A DNA stretch of 64,000 bases from Adineta steineri (Eukaryota; Rotifera; Eurotatoria; Adinetida; Adinetidae): assembly GCA_905250115.1 (NCBI GenBank), contig CAJNOI010000061.1, positions 62,001 through 126,000 of the forward strand. Direction: 5' to 3'. This document shows, one piece after another, positions 1 through 10,927 of the stretch (positions within the stretch are counted from its first letter, which is position 1; each line of letters opens with the position of its first letter). The notes beneath the pieces are model-generated. The model was not told the origin of the DNA. It saw only the letters and a list, made by a program, of their open reading frames with translations, and did no database searches. A program made the translations under genes and the position numbers.

Positions 1-1416
1 ATTGAATCATTGATGGGAACGAAAATATCAAGACAACATCATCGAACAGCTCTTGCACGTGATAATATTCCCCGTACTGCTAATTAAGATATTCAAAATT
101 TTAATGAGATTTTTTCTTCAGCGACTGCTAAAATATCTTTAGAACAAGAAAAGTTACATAATCATTTAGCAACAAAAAAACATTGTCATGATCCAAATAT
201 TCAAAAAGAAGCACTTAAATATAAGAAAAAGTCAATCAACTGGAAATTTATCTAGTACAACGCTTGTTTTTACAGATCAACAATTATTAAATGATCAAAA
301 AAAACGAATATATAGAAATAAGACATCATCATCGCAAAATTCAAGCAGGGTTCATTCAGATTCGACAGCAAGTTTCGATCATATATCTTCTTCAAAATTG
401 AAAAGAAAGAAAATTCCATATAATTCTCAACTTGATTTTATTGATTCAAAAGATTTAAAAGTAAGTAATTTACAGATCAAAATTCCGAACTTTGTTAACC
501 TCATATTGACAGTTACTAAATCGATAGAAAGGAAATGATTTTAATTTTCTCTATAGTATGTTCGTGAAATTGGTAAGGGTACTTTTGGTACTGTGCATCG
601 TGCTTTATACAAAGGCACTTATGATGTTGCATTAAAAACATTAAATATTCAAGATGAAAATCCTAATAGAAGTTCTATATATGATGATGATGATGATGAA
701 TATATGTACGTAATACGTCAACAAGCAAGTGTAATGATACGCTTAAGACATGCAAATCTTTTACGTATAATTGGTGTAACATTTTTTGAAAGCCAACAAT
801 CAAGTTGGATAACAGATTTTATGAGAAATGGTTCATTATTAGATTATTTTAAAATCAAATTTATATTATGTATCAAAAAAACTTAATTATTTTGGAAGAC
901 AAATATATGAAGCAATGTTATATTTAGAAGAACGACATATTATCCATCAAAAGTTAGCAGCAAGAAATTGTTTAATTGACGAAGATGATACACTTAAAGT
1001 TGCTGATGTTGGTGTACCTCAGTAAACTATTTTCTTATAAATATATCAAATTAAAATGAAATATTTTAGTTTAACTGAAATTGATTCTCTCGTTCAGATG
1101 TTTGGAGTTATGTAAGAAGAATTTTATTCAAAATAAATATCATTTGATCTTTTATATATAATAGGGTATAGCTCTTTGGGAAATTTATTCATTTGGTGAA
1201 CGACCATTTGGTAATATGACTCATTGTGCTTTACAAATTGTTTCAAAAAATCCATCGGAAATTCTTAGTCGATATCTTCCAAAATCACGTCATTGTGGTT
1301 CAGATGAAATATATACACATATTATTCTTCCTTGTTTAATAAATAGCGTTACAATGCGACCACGTTTTCGTGATTTAAAACAACGTATTTTAGATATTCT
1401 TGTGAACGAAATATAA
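1..1416 (+). pseudogene. Decayed tyrosine-kinase-like gene (5' end outside the window)
   Basis: Pieces of a protein kinase domain can be read in order. Bases 557-880 give a glycine loop (GKGTFG) and the VAIK-type strand (DVALKTL). About 887-1025 gives the catalytic-loop region, with HQKLAARN in place of HRDLAARN and DVG in place of DFG. About 1165-1413 gives the C-lobe (ALWEIYSFGERPFGNM). Upstream, 1-460 is a polar linker ending in a GTAAGT donor that joins in frame to 557. Lesions: an in-frame TAA at 85-87, a one-base frameshift in an A-rich run near 225, a second frameshift in an A run near 880, and loss of the activation loop between about 1025 and 1165. The LAARN form is typical of tyrosine kinases. 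The catalytic Asp is replaced, so even the ancestor may have been a pseudokinase. The kinase family is not identified. Confidence 0.75.
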
Positions 1417-2269
1417 TCGAATTTAATATTTGATGTATATCTTTAACCGAACATGTAGTAATTTCCAAAGAGAAGGAAAAGTTTTTTTCATCCTAGTTAT
1501 TGAATGAAAGAATTTATACAAATAATAGTTGTGATGTATATTATTTTGTCTATACATATAAATATGATTAACGAATATATTAAAGCTCACTGAAAATAAC
1601 TAATAAGATTTGTGTATGTTCTATTTTTAAGCAATAACAAGTATAATATTCTTATAAAAGAATAAATACAAATAAAAGTGTTAGTTTGTTTTGCAATTAA
1701 GAAAATTTTTTCGATATGATTATAAAATAAAATACATGTTTTCATATTATTTTTATGTTGAATCTTTATTTTAATCTCTAATAATTGTACAAGGTTCAAT
1801 AAGGTTGAGGTGTGTAGGTGTGATTGAGACTACGAGAAAAGATCCACATTCACATCCTCAAGATGCTTGAAATCTATTACCTTAAAAAAAGCAGACATTC
1901 TCTGCCACATACTCCTCGTTGGTATATGTTCACCAAATGAATAACATTCTGTTTTTTTCTTTCTTTCAAATAAAATATTGTATATATCGTTGAATTGGTT
2001 CTTCTTTGGATCATTTATCTTATGCAAATCCAACTGATGAGATCCTTCAGCAAGGTTAAAACCGGCCTTGGTGTGCTTATCTCACCATCACCCTTTATAA
2101 AGGAGTAATGTGTTTCCTCTTTTATCTCATTACTAAAAACCAATCGTTAATGTATGATGAAATATCACCATTAGACCCTCAATGACTACTGATTCATGTC
2201 TTCATATTTAGTTTATTAATATCAAGATATCATGGATCACAAATAAAAAAAAATCAATGTCTTCGTATT
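1417..2269. other. AT-rich spacer, no supported gene
   Basis: No coding region can be supported. A 67-codon minus-strand open frame (1830-2033) has no recognisable domain and no flanking exons. The stretch 2030-2110 is slightly less AT-rich and could be an old element fragment. Confidence 0.4.
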
Positions 2270-4279
2270 TTAATGTGTATAGCCAGTGACGTTGAGTCCG
2301 GATGGAGTTGGTTTGAAACGTTGATGGCATTTAGGGCATTCTGCATCCGAGAAATGTATTATGTATGTATGTACGACAGAATATTGATGACAATTAGGAC
2401 ATTCATAAGGTAAATTTTTAATACCTGGTGGTAAATTTTCTATCAGATTTCGTACTTTTTCACTGCTCTTCATTTCAAATGCTTGAATTTCACTTGCCGT
2501 CAAATCATTTAAAGTCCAATAAACATCATAAAACTGTAGATTTAATACCGCTTGATTTCGAACTCGGAAAAAACCTTTGTCTGCAAACCCAGTGCCCCAT
2601 GAGTTAATGAATGTTAAACTGGTCGGATCACATTTCATCAGCACAACAGCATGTCCAGATAGTTTTGATCCAGATCTGGCGCCTAAGTTTTGACTTTCCA
2701 ATACACCTTGCGGATGATTCTTGTAAAACATCGAAAAAGCAGTCCATTGTTGATCATCTAATTGAAATGTCGCGACAACTGGTCGTCGTCGATTAATTGC
2801 CTGTCGTGCACCGAGTTCATCTACTTTCTTGTAATGTAAACGATGTCTGGGAGCCCAGACATTTAGAACATTTTCAGTATTTGCCCCTTCTGTACCATAT
2901 GCATGGATCAGCTGTTGAAGGATAATATCAAAGTCAGGTACCCCATTTTCCCGACCTTCAATTCGACGCATTGCCAAATGACATACAGTGGCAACAGCAT
3001 GAGCATAACAAGTACCACCTGATTGTTCTGTTACGTTGAAACTTGAATTGGCAGCATTGATGTACATATCTAACGAGGCACGGCCGACTAAATTCAGTAA
3101 AACATCATTATGTTCGGAAATATCATTCATTAAGTTTGAAAATTCTTTAATCACATCAGGATGATTTGCTTGAATGAAAATACGGCTATGACCATCGGCA
3201 GGCAATTCCCAACCTTGTTCCAGAAGGATCGACATTGCTGAATGACAGTTTTCGACTGTAGAACTGAGTTCAAACATTTGTTTTTGAGCTTGACTCCAGT
3301 TAGGATCAGCTTTATAATATAATCGTCGTGGATATGAGATGCTTTGCGAAGTTAATAAGCAAGCGAAAACAAGCACGTTTTGATCATGTAGTTTTGAAGC
3401 GAATTGTACAGGATTCCCGTCTGTCGATTCTCCATCCGACAGTAGAAATAGAACTTTCTGTTCATGGCTACTAGAATAATATGTATTGACCGCAGACTGT
3501 ATAGCTTTACACATTGGAGTCTCTCCATAAATGAAGGGTTCAATGGAATCAACTAACGCTGATAGCTGGGCAGATGTAAATGTTGACTGCGTTTTGGATG
3601 GGTTTGTCCATGTGCCAGTTACCTGCTTTAACAGATTCATGGTAGATTGGAAGGTCTTACTTCGTGGTTGTTCCATCGTTTTTAATTTTGGCAAAGATCT
3701 TTGACGTATGACATCTTTAGCATATTTCATTGCGTCTTCAATTTTTTCTTTGGTCTGCCTGTCTTCCATCCAATCCACAAGCGGAGCATTGAAGAAATTC
3801 AATACGAAAATACCACCGTTGATTGCCTTGGATTTCACACTATTCTCTGTGCAAACTGACGGTAATTTCTGTACAACATCAGCTAACAGATCACGGTTTT
3901 CATTTTGTGAATAAAACTTGAACAGAAACTGTGCTTGTCTTTCTGAAACGTATTTTCTTACGTATTGATCAGCATATGGTGCTCCATTACTTGCCAACAA
4001 CCGGATGAGATTTTCGTGACCTTTACCATCACTTTTCAGATCTATTGTTTGAATATAATCTAACAAAGCAAGTAAGTCACATGTAGCGATGTCTTGTAAT
4101 CCAAAAGCTAAAACGAACACATCATGGTCCTTTTGAGAGCTCACTTCACCTCCCACTATATTCATAATAGTGGTAAAAATTGACTGAGCACGAGTTACGT
4201 CTTGATTAGTCGGTTGAACATGCAATTGAAGACTGTTCTTCATAGAACCGGACACGTCGACGAGTATACCAGCAAGCAT
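2270..4279 (-). CDS. vWA domain - papain-like cysteine peptidase - zinc ribbon protein
   Basis: Single uninterrupted 669-residue frame. Residues 1-330 form a von Willebrand A fold with a complete metal-ion (MIDAS) set: DVSGS at 8-12, Thr254 (GETPMC) and Asp282 (LLSDGESTDG). A long helical insert lies between the first two MIDAS parts. Residues about 415-600 match a papain-type C1 peptidase: Cys424 in GGTCYAHA, His543 in SGHAVVLM and Asn559 in FINSWGTGF. The His-Asn spacing of 16 is the same as in papain. A C-terminal CxxC (627-630) and CxxC (648-651) make a zinc ribbon. There is no signal peptide or propeptide, so the protein is probably cytosolic. It is intronless and visibly richer in G+C than its surroundings, unlike the intron-rich genes nearby. 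I infer a Mg-dependent binding module linked to an active peptidase; the substrate is unknown. Confidence 0.85.
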   Translation of the reverse strand: MLAGILVDVSGSMKNSLQLHVQPTNQDVTRAQSIFTTIMNIVGGEVSSQKDHDVFVLAFGLQDIATCDLLALLDYIQTIDLKSDGKGHENLIRLLASNGAPYADQYVRKYVSERQAQFLFKFYSQNENRDLLADVVQKLPSVCTENSVKSKAINGGIFVLNFFNAPLVDWMEDRQTKEKIEDAMKYAKDVIRQRSLPKLKTMEQPRSKTFQSTMNLLKQVTGTWTNPSKTQSTFTSAQLSALVDSIEPFIYGETPMCKAIQSAVNTYYSSSHEQKVLFLLSDGESTDGNPVQFASKLHDQNVLVFACLLTSQSISYPRRLYYKADPNWSQAQKQMFELSSTVENCHSAMSILLEQGWELPADGHSRIFIQANHPDVIKEFSNLMNDISEHNDVLLNLVGRASLDMYINAANSSFNVTEQSGGTCYAHAVATVCHLAMRRIEGRENGVPDFDIILQQLIHAYGTEGANTENVLNVWAPRHRLHYKKVDELGARQAINRRRPVVATFQLDDQQWTAFSMFYKNHPQGVLESQNLGARSGSKLSGHAVVLMKCDPTSLTFINSWGTGFADKGFFRVRNQAVLNLQFYDVYWTLNDLTASEIQAFEMKSSEKVRNLIENLPPGIKNLPYECPNCHQYSVVHTYIIHFSDAECPKCHQRFKPTPSGLNVTGYTH

Positions 4280-4921
4280 TTTTATCTAGAATATAAATTA
4301 ACAATGGTAGTCTTATCATAAATTGTAGAAGATGATAATAGTTTGGAAGCTTGGTAATAGTTCGTTTATTTAAGAGGAAAACGTAACTATTTATAGGGCC
4401 AGAAAGGGTTACTATGATTTTTTCCATCTTTGTAACATACTATATTCTAGGAAAAATACTTAAAAGACAGTCCATGAGAATATCGAGCAACGTTTCAATA
4501 TACGAGGCACAAGACAAAAAATACTTTTATGATCTAGTATGTGCATTTGAAAGATCATGTTTTGAAACTAACAAAACCAAATTTTTAGCTCATTTGGATG
4601 GACTATGAAAAAGTTAGCCTAGATCGACTTTTTATCACTACCAGTCTATAACTTAAAATTTACTCAAAAATTATGTTATATATCTTCACCACAAAATTTT
4701 TTTTTAAGTTGGAGGTTTTTTTCACGCAACATACTAAAAGATAGAGCATGAAAAACTGAACAAAACGTACTACTTGAAACTTTCAAGAACATCTCTTTAC
4801 TGAGATTATATAGGCTAACATTAGTAGAAACCCTCATATTTTATGAGTTTTTGAGGTCGGTTTTTGGCACATATGTCTCATGTCATTTCTCCAAATTAAA
4901 AGAACTCAGTCTGAGCTTGTG

Positions 4922-5003
4922 ATATGTGTGGGTGTGGGTGTGGGGTGGGTGAGGGTGTGGATATCAGTAGTGTATTATAATCCCACACCCACACCCACAC
5001 CAA
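4922..5003. repeat. Telomere-like TGTGGG foldback 1
   Basis: A TGTGGG tract (4926-4957) on the plus strand is followed after about 20 bases by a CCCACA tract (4982-5002). The inverted symmetry extends outside the repeats (GAGCTT near 4914 against AAGCTC near 5006), so the unit can fold into a hairpin. Confidence 0.75.
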
Positions 5004-5589
5004 TAAGCTCATTATTAAATGCGATCTAGCACTGTATAGCCCTTTTCTTACATAAATTTTGAAGATGTCTGATTAGTATTTGGGGTCTACCGTGTTTTAT
5101 ATTTCAAATTGTACTTGGGGAAAAAATCGGTCTGTTACCATTGAAAAACTGGTGGGTTTAGGGGACTAGGTAAATAATGTCATACAAAATATGGAAATAG
5201 CTTGTTTAACGTTTATTCTAATAGGTTCTAGTGATTAGCATGAAAAACACCGAACACGCTGCACTTTCATTTCTCTCCTCTCTTTTCTGCTATAGTTCAT
5301 TCTTCCGTTTCTTCCAGTCGTTGACCTTATAATCTGTTCACTCACAATAGTTTACATCTATGCACATGATGTCTCTCCTTTTACTGTCATTGTAACAATG
5401 TACAGAGTATTGAGGAAGTGCTTGTGCTAACAGTGACAGAAACGACAGGAGACTAAGTAGACTACGAGAACTTGAGGGGGGGTGGCTAAGAAGACTAGGA
5501 TAGCTACGAGAACTAAGGAGACATGGGGGTTAGGGCGCTAATGAGACTAGGTGGGTTAGGGGGGAACTGAACATATTAGTCGAATTTTC

Positions 5590-5763
5590 GTTGAGAGTGT
5601 GGGTGTGGGTGTGGGTATGGGTGGGGTGTGGGTGTGGGTGTGGGTGGGGTGTAGNNNNNNNNNNGGTGTGGGTATGGGTGGGGTGTGGGTGTGGGTGTGG
5701 GTGGGGTGTAGGTGTGGGTATGGGTGCATCGTCTTCTATTTCATTGACACCCACACCCTCAAA
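5590..5763. repeat. Telomere-like TGTGGG foldback 2, with assembly gap
   Basis: About 140 bases of TGTGGG with TATGGG, GGTGGGG and TGTAGG variants, interrupted by ten N at 5655-5664. It is closed by a short inverted CACCCACACCCTCAA at about 5748-5762, which mirrors the TTGAGAGTGTGGG at its start. The flanks of the gap are near-identical, so the array length is probably collapsed. Confidence 0.8.
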
Positions 5764-6359
5764 CATACTCTACCGTCTCGATAAATAAAACGACAATGGT
5801 ATAGAAAAGAAATGCCGTTCTCCCTATGGTGTATACCATACATAGGAGAACATCTATCTTAATGATAGAAAAAAGAACAGAAAAAAAAGTACCATTATAT
5901 ATACCACACAAGCTATCGAGTTACGACGGCATAGAAATGAAAGAGGAGAACAGACTAGACAATACGATGATATTACACTATTGCAATGATAGTTGTTCTT
6001 CTTTCCTATCAACTACTGTCTACTTGTGATATCGTCCCACTAACTCGAAGAAAAATCGATATAGGCAAGACAAGAGATGAATAAGCCTTTAATCGTGAGC
6101 TAAAAAAGAAAAGCGCAGACAACAATAGGAGACTACAGAAAGAATGAAAGAGAGAAAAGAGAAAGAGAAAAAAAGAAGAAGCAATCTAGAAACTAAGTTA
6201 GTCTGATTCAAGAAAAAACAGAAATAATCTATCTACTAATGGACGATACATCTTCGGTACGTAAAGAAAGAAGAAGCTAGTGTCGTAGAGACGAGAGAAA
6301 ATACCAAAATAAAGGAAAGAAAAAAAGAAGAGATAAGATAAATAATGAAAACAAAAAAG

Positions 6360-7588
6360 GTTCAGATAAGTGAGCTTCACATTTAAAGTCCACGTTTGGA
6401 GCTCACTTACCCATCCATATTTTACCTAATAAAATGCAGTCCATTATAGCCCTATATAATAAATTACCACCTAAGTCCTTAAGAATTTTATAATTACAGG
6501 TAATTAAAATCGTCAATCAAGGATACATTTCCAATTACTTCCGGTTATTAATTACAAACCTCTAACTACTTCCGGTAACTAATGAGATACCACTAATTAC
6601 ACCCGGAAGTTAATGAAATACCTCTAATTACTTCCGGTAACTAATGAGACATTGTTCATTGCACCCGGAAGTTAGAGAAATACCTCTAATTACTCCGCCT
6701 AATTAATGAAATATCGCTAATGACTCCGCCTAATTAATGACATACCGGTAATTACACCCGAAAGTTAGTGAAATACCTCTAATTACTCCGCCTAATCAAT
6801 AAGACACTGCTAATTACACCCGGAAGTTAGTGGAATACCTCTGATTAACCCCTGTAATTAATGAGACATCACTAATTACAACCCGGAAGTAAGTGAAATA
6901 CCTCTGATTAACCCCTGCAATTAATGAGATACCACTAATTATAACCCGGAAGTGACTGATTAATTAGAGGTATTTCAGTAACTTCCGGGTTATAGTTAGT
7001 GGTATCTCATTAATTACAGGGCTTACTTAGAGGTATTTCAGTCACTTCCGTGAGTAATTAGCGGTATCTCATTAATTACGAGGGTTAATTAGAGGTATTT
7101 CACTTACTTCCGGGTTGTAATTAGTGATGTCTCATTAATTACAAGAGTTAATTAGAATTATTTTATTCACTTCCGGGAGTAATTAGCGGCATCTCATTAA
7201 TTAAAAGGGTTAATTAGAGGTATTTCGTTGACTTCCGGGTATAATTAGTGGTATTTCATTAATTACCGGAAGTAATTAGAGGTGTTTCACTAACTTCTGG
7301 GTGTAATTAGTGGTATCTCATTAGTAACCGGAAGTAATTAGAGGTATTTCATAAACTTCCGGGTGTAATTAGTGGTATCTAATTAATTACCGGAAGTGAT
7401 TAGTATTTTTTTTTCAATTAATGAGACTAATTACCAGTAATTGTAAAAATGCTAAGTGGTTAAATGATGAGTTTTGATATAAAACTAAGAGAGACCGCTT
7501 TTAGTGGTAAAGTGTGGACTGCAGAAAGCTTGGATCGACATTTAGCCGAATTTGGAGCTTACGCAGCGTGGAGCTCACTTATCTGGAC
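6360..7588. repeat. Large foldback element of about 62-base units with terminal inverted repeats
   Basis: Bases about 6530-6955 consist of about seven degenerate tandem units containing CTAATTACTTCCGGTAA and ACACCCGGAAGTTA. From about 6958 to 7410 the same units run in reverse complement, making two arms of roughly 430 bases almost without a spacer. The outer ends carry an inverted pair of about 20 bases (CAGATAAGTGAGCT at 6364, AGCTCACTTATCTG at 7571). No transposase is present, so it looks like a non-autonomous foldback element. The core CCGGAAGT, an ETS-factor consensus, recurs more than a dozen times. Confidence 0.75.
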
Positions 7589-8361
7589 CAACAAAAAACG
7601 GGGAATTCAAGGACGCACGATTGACATGAATGAGAACATCAAAAATAATTGTTTAGGATCATAATAAAGAATAGAAGTGTAATATTGAAAACAAGTCAAG
7701 GAAAGAACAGATTATTTAATTCGATACAAATCAGTCTATGATCGAGTGAAAAAATAGAAATGAATTTCTTATTGTTTTAGTACATGTTGTTGTCACTTTC
7801 TCAAGTTGTTCGAAATGACATAGAATTTTGTGATTGTTAATCTTTTTTTAACTTACTGTGAAATGAAATGTCGTAAAACTGATAATTTATTGGTTAACCT
7901 GTTCACACCTCTTCTTTATATCGGAAGAAGAAAAACAATAAATGATTAATGCGTCGAAGAATATTGTGTTGTGTTCTGTAGCAATCGTCAACTGATCACA
8001 TCTCGATAGAATCTCTAGCTTATATACATGACATCGTTCTATTTACTTAATATCTCTTTTCTCTTTCTTCCGTTGGTTTCTTCCAAGCATCAGCCAATAC
8101 TTTGAAGTAAATCATTTTTGTTCTCTTTTTCTATTGGTTTTTTTCATCAGAAATCAATATTTTTCTTTGCGCTATACCGTTCGAATACATCATATATTTT
8201 CTTTGCTCTTTTATGTTATCCTTCTGTTTTCTTTCGCTCTTTATTTTACCTATATATTTATGTATGCATACATATATATATGTCGTAGGCAAAATTAAAA
8301 TCCAGTCAATTTTTAATTTTGACTACTCAGAATTAAAATTTCAATTTTATCTAATATATTC

Positions 8362-8464
8362 TTGAGTGTGGATGTGAGTTTGAGTTTGTGTGAGAGTGTT
8401 TCTGTATTCTCTCACAGTCACACCCTCAGCCACAGCCATATTCACATCACACCCATACCCTCTA
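8362..8464. repeat. Degenerate telomere-like foldback 3
   Basis: Begins CTTGAGTGTGGATGTGAG. The G-rich strand on plus is followed from 8402 by a C-rich part (CACAGTCACACCCTCAGCC and more). It has the same G-then-C order as the cleaner copies but is strongly mutated. Confidence 0.55.
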
Positions 8465-8596
8465 ACCGTCGCGAACATCATCACAACGCTTGCTGATTCA
8501 GCGTCACTTCACCTTTATATTGACTTTGCGTTGTCTCTCTTGTTACCCAAACAGACAAAAGTTGTTGAAAAACGCGTAGGAATATTGTTAAAACCA

Positions 8597-8697
8597 TCTT
8601 GAGGGTGTGAATGTATGTGTGGCTGTGGCTGTTGCTGTGGGCTGCGGGTGTGTGGGTGTGAGTATGAGTAATACTGAAGTGAACACCCACCCTCAAT
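8597..8697. repeat. Degenerate telomere-like foldback 4
   Basis: Starts CTTGAGGGTGTGAATG and runs as TGTGGCTGTGG and TGTGGG variants to about 8668. It ends with the inverted ACACCCACCCTCAA at 8682-8695. The terminal TTGAGGGTG / CACCCTCAA pair is shared with foldbacks 2 and 5. Confidence 0.6.
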
Positions 8698-9005
8698 CTC
8701 TATTAACTTTGCATTCTCACTTGGAAACACTAATCAACAAAACTGATGAACCCATATGAAACATATTTTACTTCAGTTTATTTCTATCTGTCAAAGTTCC
8801 TATGTATTTTTTCATTGTTGGTTTAATAATTGTACGGAAATACTTTAATTCACTGATCGATTGTTCTACACTGTTTATAAATATTAACTATAAGATGATA
8901 TTTTAACCCTAGCGAAACTACTCACCATACCAGTATTCATTTTGGTCTCTTTCAGAATGTTTATTAAAACAGGTATGTACTAATACGTAAAAAAAAAGAT
9001 TCATG

Positions 9006-9603
9006 TGGTCCCCGTTTTAAGGAAACTAACAAGTTAAGGGAAAACATGAAAACCATTAAAGAGGCACAAGAAAAGAAATATGATTGGTTATTGATATCAC
9101 AAACAGAAACGATTTTATTGATTGGTAGTTCATACAGTACCAGTTAAGGAATTGATCATATTATTATATTAGAAACTAAAACTTTTTTGAATTACTTTGT
9201 TTATTGATAAATGTTGGCAGTGTAGATGAACGTCGACCAGTTACACCCGCACCTTCATCCATCTATGAGATAACTCGACTTATCCCATATAAGAAACCAG
9301 ATTTCAACTATACTTCTTTTAAATTTAATTAATATATATAATATATCTATGCGATAACTCGACGTATCTCATGTAATAAACCAGATCTCAGTCATATTTC
9401 GTTTAAATTAGTTAGTATATATATCTATAAGATAACTCGACTTATGTCATGGAATAGATAAATTTCAACTATATTTCTTTTAAATTTAACGTGAAAAATT
9501 TTTCATATAATTTCACACTAGTCAATATTTTGACTTATGGAATCCTCTTTAATGGTTTCCATGTTTTCCCTTAACTCGTTGGTTTCCTTAAAACAGTGAC
9601 CAA
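9006..9603. mobile_element. Non-autonomous element with about 57-bp terminal inverted repeats
   Basis: The left end from 9006 (TGGTCCCCGTTTTAAGG...) and the reverse complement of the right end to 9603 (TTGGTCACTGTTTTAAGG...) match over about 57 bases with a handful of differences, out to the ATTAAAGAGG boundary. Inside, three direct copies of about 80 bases begin with ATCTATNNGATAACTCGAC at 9261, 9345 and 9423. No protein is encoded. It fits a MITE-type element; a target-site duplication is not clear. Confidence 0.8.
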
Positions 9604-10390
9604 ACTTCTACTGATTTCTGATGAGTCGTTTATCAAGATAAGATTAAATATTTATTTAAATATATAAACGATTACTCGTTCAATTTCATTTCCTAAATTT
9701 TCGAAAGAATATTTTTTTTCATTATGATAGTTAATGAAAAAAAAGTCGAATAATCATTTATGATACTAACCGATTACAATTCGATGTTCTAAAGACACGT
9801 GCATCAAACTAACAACACTTGTTTTATTTATTTTCGACTTGTTATCAAGTTCAATCTGGCTATGTGTAACAAACGAGTTTGGTTTTTTCATATAATAATC
9901 GATAATATACATTTATTGTTATTGTTATTGTATAGTTTAATTTTATCAATAGTTTTAAATCCTTTTTTTGTATTGATGTTATATTTTTCTCAATACTTAT
10001 TTATATTTACTCCATTTCTATGTTCTAAAGATGAAAACTTTTCACTTTACTTTGTATAACACAAATATTGACGTTATTTAGCATATTTATTTTTTTATTA
10101 ATAATTATATATTTATATCAAGTAGATATAGTACAATTATCCTAAGCACAATATAACTCTATGATTGATTTCACTAGGCCAATGTCTAATATTTATGTAG
10201 GATTGATGAAATTGAAGATCAATGACAACATATTATTGAACATATAGAATACTGTCATACACGATTGACTCTTTATTTACATTTATAAAGATTCTAATAA
10301 AAACATTTTCTTTTTCTTGTTTTCTCTTTAATCTATTATACTTATTTATAGATACTATTTGAATAAAAAAATAAGGATATTTTTATATTT
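9604..10390. other. AT-rich spacer, no supported gene
   Basis: Very AT-rich. An 86-codon plus frame (9799-10059) is low-complexity hydrophobic sequence without splice partners or domain similarity. Nothing else is seen. Confidence 0.4.
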
Positions 10391-10465
10391 CTCATTTTAT
10401 TTTACAAAAATACAAAGAAAAAAGGAAAAGAATTTACAAAATATTCATTTCAGGTATTCACCTCT

Positions 10466-10705
10466 TTAATTAATATAATGTTGATGAATAGAAGCAGGAA
10501 TACCAGTTATTGGTTGATAATAGTTATTACCTATTGGAGTAAAATCAACTTCACGTTCAACATTAACACGTCCTGTATATGGATTTCGATACAATTCAAC
10601 ATCTTGCGTATAGATTCCATAACCATAATTACCATACGTTATAGTTCGATAATCTGTATTCCAACTATTCATTGGACTAATATCGGCAATTGGTTGAGCA
10701 AACAT
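10466..10705 (-). CDS. Small Tyr/Asn-rich protein, copy A (79 aa)
   Basis: Intronless 79-residue frame starting MFAQPIADISPMNSW and ending in QHYIN. It is rich in Tyr, Asn and Pro with a central YGNYGYG segment. It has no signal peptide, membrane segment or family I recognise. The start is supported by conservation with copy B (11739-11978), by a TATA-like TATTTATA (minus strand TATAAATA) at 10781-10788, about 76 bases upstream, and by a heat-shock-element-like array at 10899-10927. The two copies point outward from a shared spacer. Differences from copy B are D8/T, T33/S and I58/L. Expression under proteotoxic, heat or drying stress is an inference from the promoter only. Confidence 0.8.
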   Translation of the reverse strand: MFAQPIADISPMNSWNTDYRTITYGNYGYGIYTQDVELYRNPYTGRVNVEREVDFTPIGNNYYQPITGIPASIHQHYIN

Positions 10706-10780
10706 TTTAATAATAATAGTAAAGTATAATAAATTTATGTTGGTGTATGAATTTATGAAAATGAGAGAGAAACTTGTGAG

Positions 10781-10788
10781 TATTTATA
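10781..10788 (-). promoter_or_regulatory. TATA-like box of copy A
   Basis: Minus strand TATAAATA, mirrored exactly at 11656-11663 for copy B, at nearly equal distances from the two start codons. Confidence 0.6.
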
Positions 10789-10833
10789 CTATATGATAAT
10801 ACGCACCTGTATAATGATAATAATATAAATAAG

Positions 10834-10927
10834 AACGTCATCACTGTACGTCATCAATGATGTCATAGCTATGTTGTTATGTGTGATTGAGTCGATGAAG
10901 AATATTCGTGAATATCCTTGAAAATTG
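10834..10927 (-). promoter_or_regulatory. Upstream stress-type elements of copy A
   Basis: 10899-10927 reads as alternating 5-base units, aGAAt aTTCg tGAAt aTCCt tGAAa, a heat shock factor site with three perfect, one near-perfect and another good unit. 10834-10858 carries repeated ACGTCA/TGACGT half-sites of CRE/ATF type. Both lie within the conserved part of the inverted arms. Confidence 0.6.

Larger units (their letters stand above)
4280..6359. other. Gene-free region with telomere-like repeats and purine-rich tracts
   Basis: No gene is supported. It contains two TGTGGG-type foldbacks (listed separately). Bases 5450-5580 are a G/A-rich stretch with degenerate copies of a GACTA(C/A)GAGAACT-like unit. 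From about 6100 to 6350 there is a purine-rich tract. Open frames here are repeat translations. Confidence 0.5.
7589..9005. other. Gene-free region with two degenerate telomere-like foldbacks
   Basis: AT-rich and pyrimidine-rich DNA (8040-8230). No gene is supported. Repeats at 8362-8464 and 8597-8697 are listed separately. The 66-codon frame at 7464-7664 overlaps the foldback end and has no recognisable content. Confidence 0.4.

Noticed and set aside
1830..2033. 67-codon minus-strand frame as a gene
   Set aside because: No recognisable domain or flanking exons; might be a relic but cannot be supported.
2611..2796. Open frames opposite the vWA-papain gene
   Set aside because: Antisense shadows of a well-supported 669-codon gene.
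5530..5788. Open frames on both strands rich in Val/Gly/Trp or His/Pro/Thr
   Set aside because: They are translations of TGTGGG repeats running through the N gap.
6530..7410. CRISPR-like array of regular repeats
   Set aside because: Units are degenerate, have no unique spacers and invert at the centre, and the genome is eukaryotic. It is a foldback repeat.
7464..7664. 66-codon open frame with Trp-rich content
   Set aside because: Spans the end of the foldback element and has no homology or start context.
9799..10059. 86-codon hydrophobic open frame
   Set aside because: Low-complexity AT-rich DNA, no conserved motif, no splice partners.
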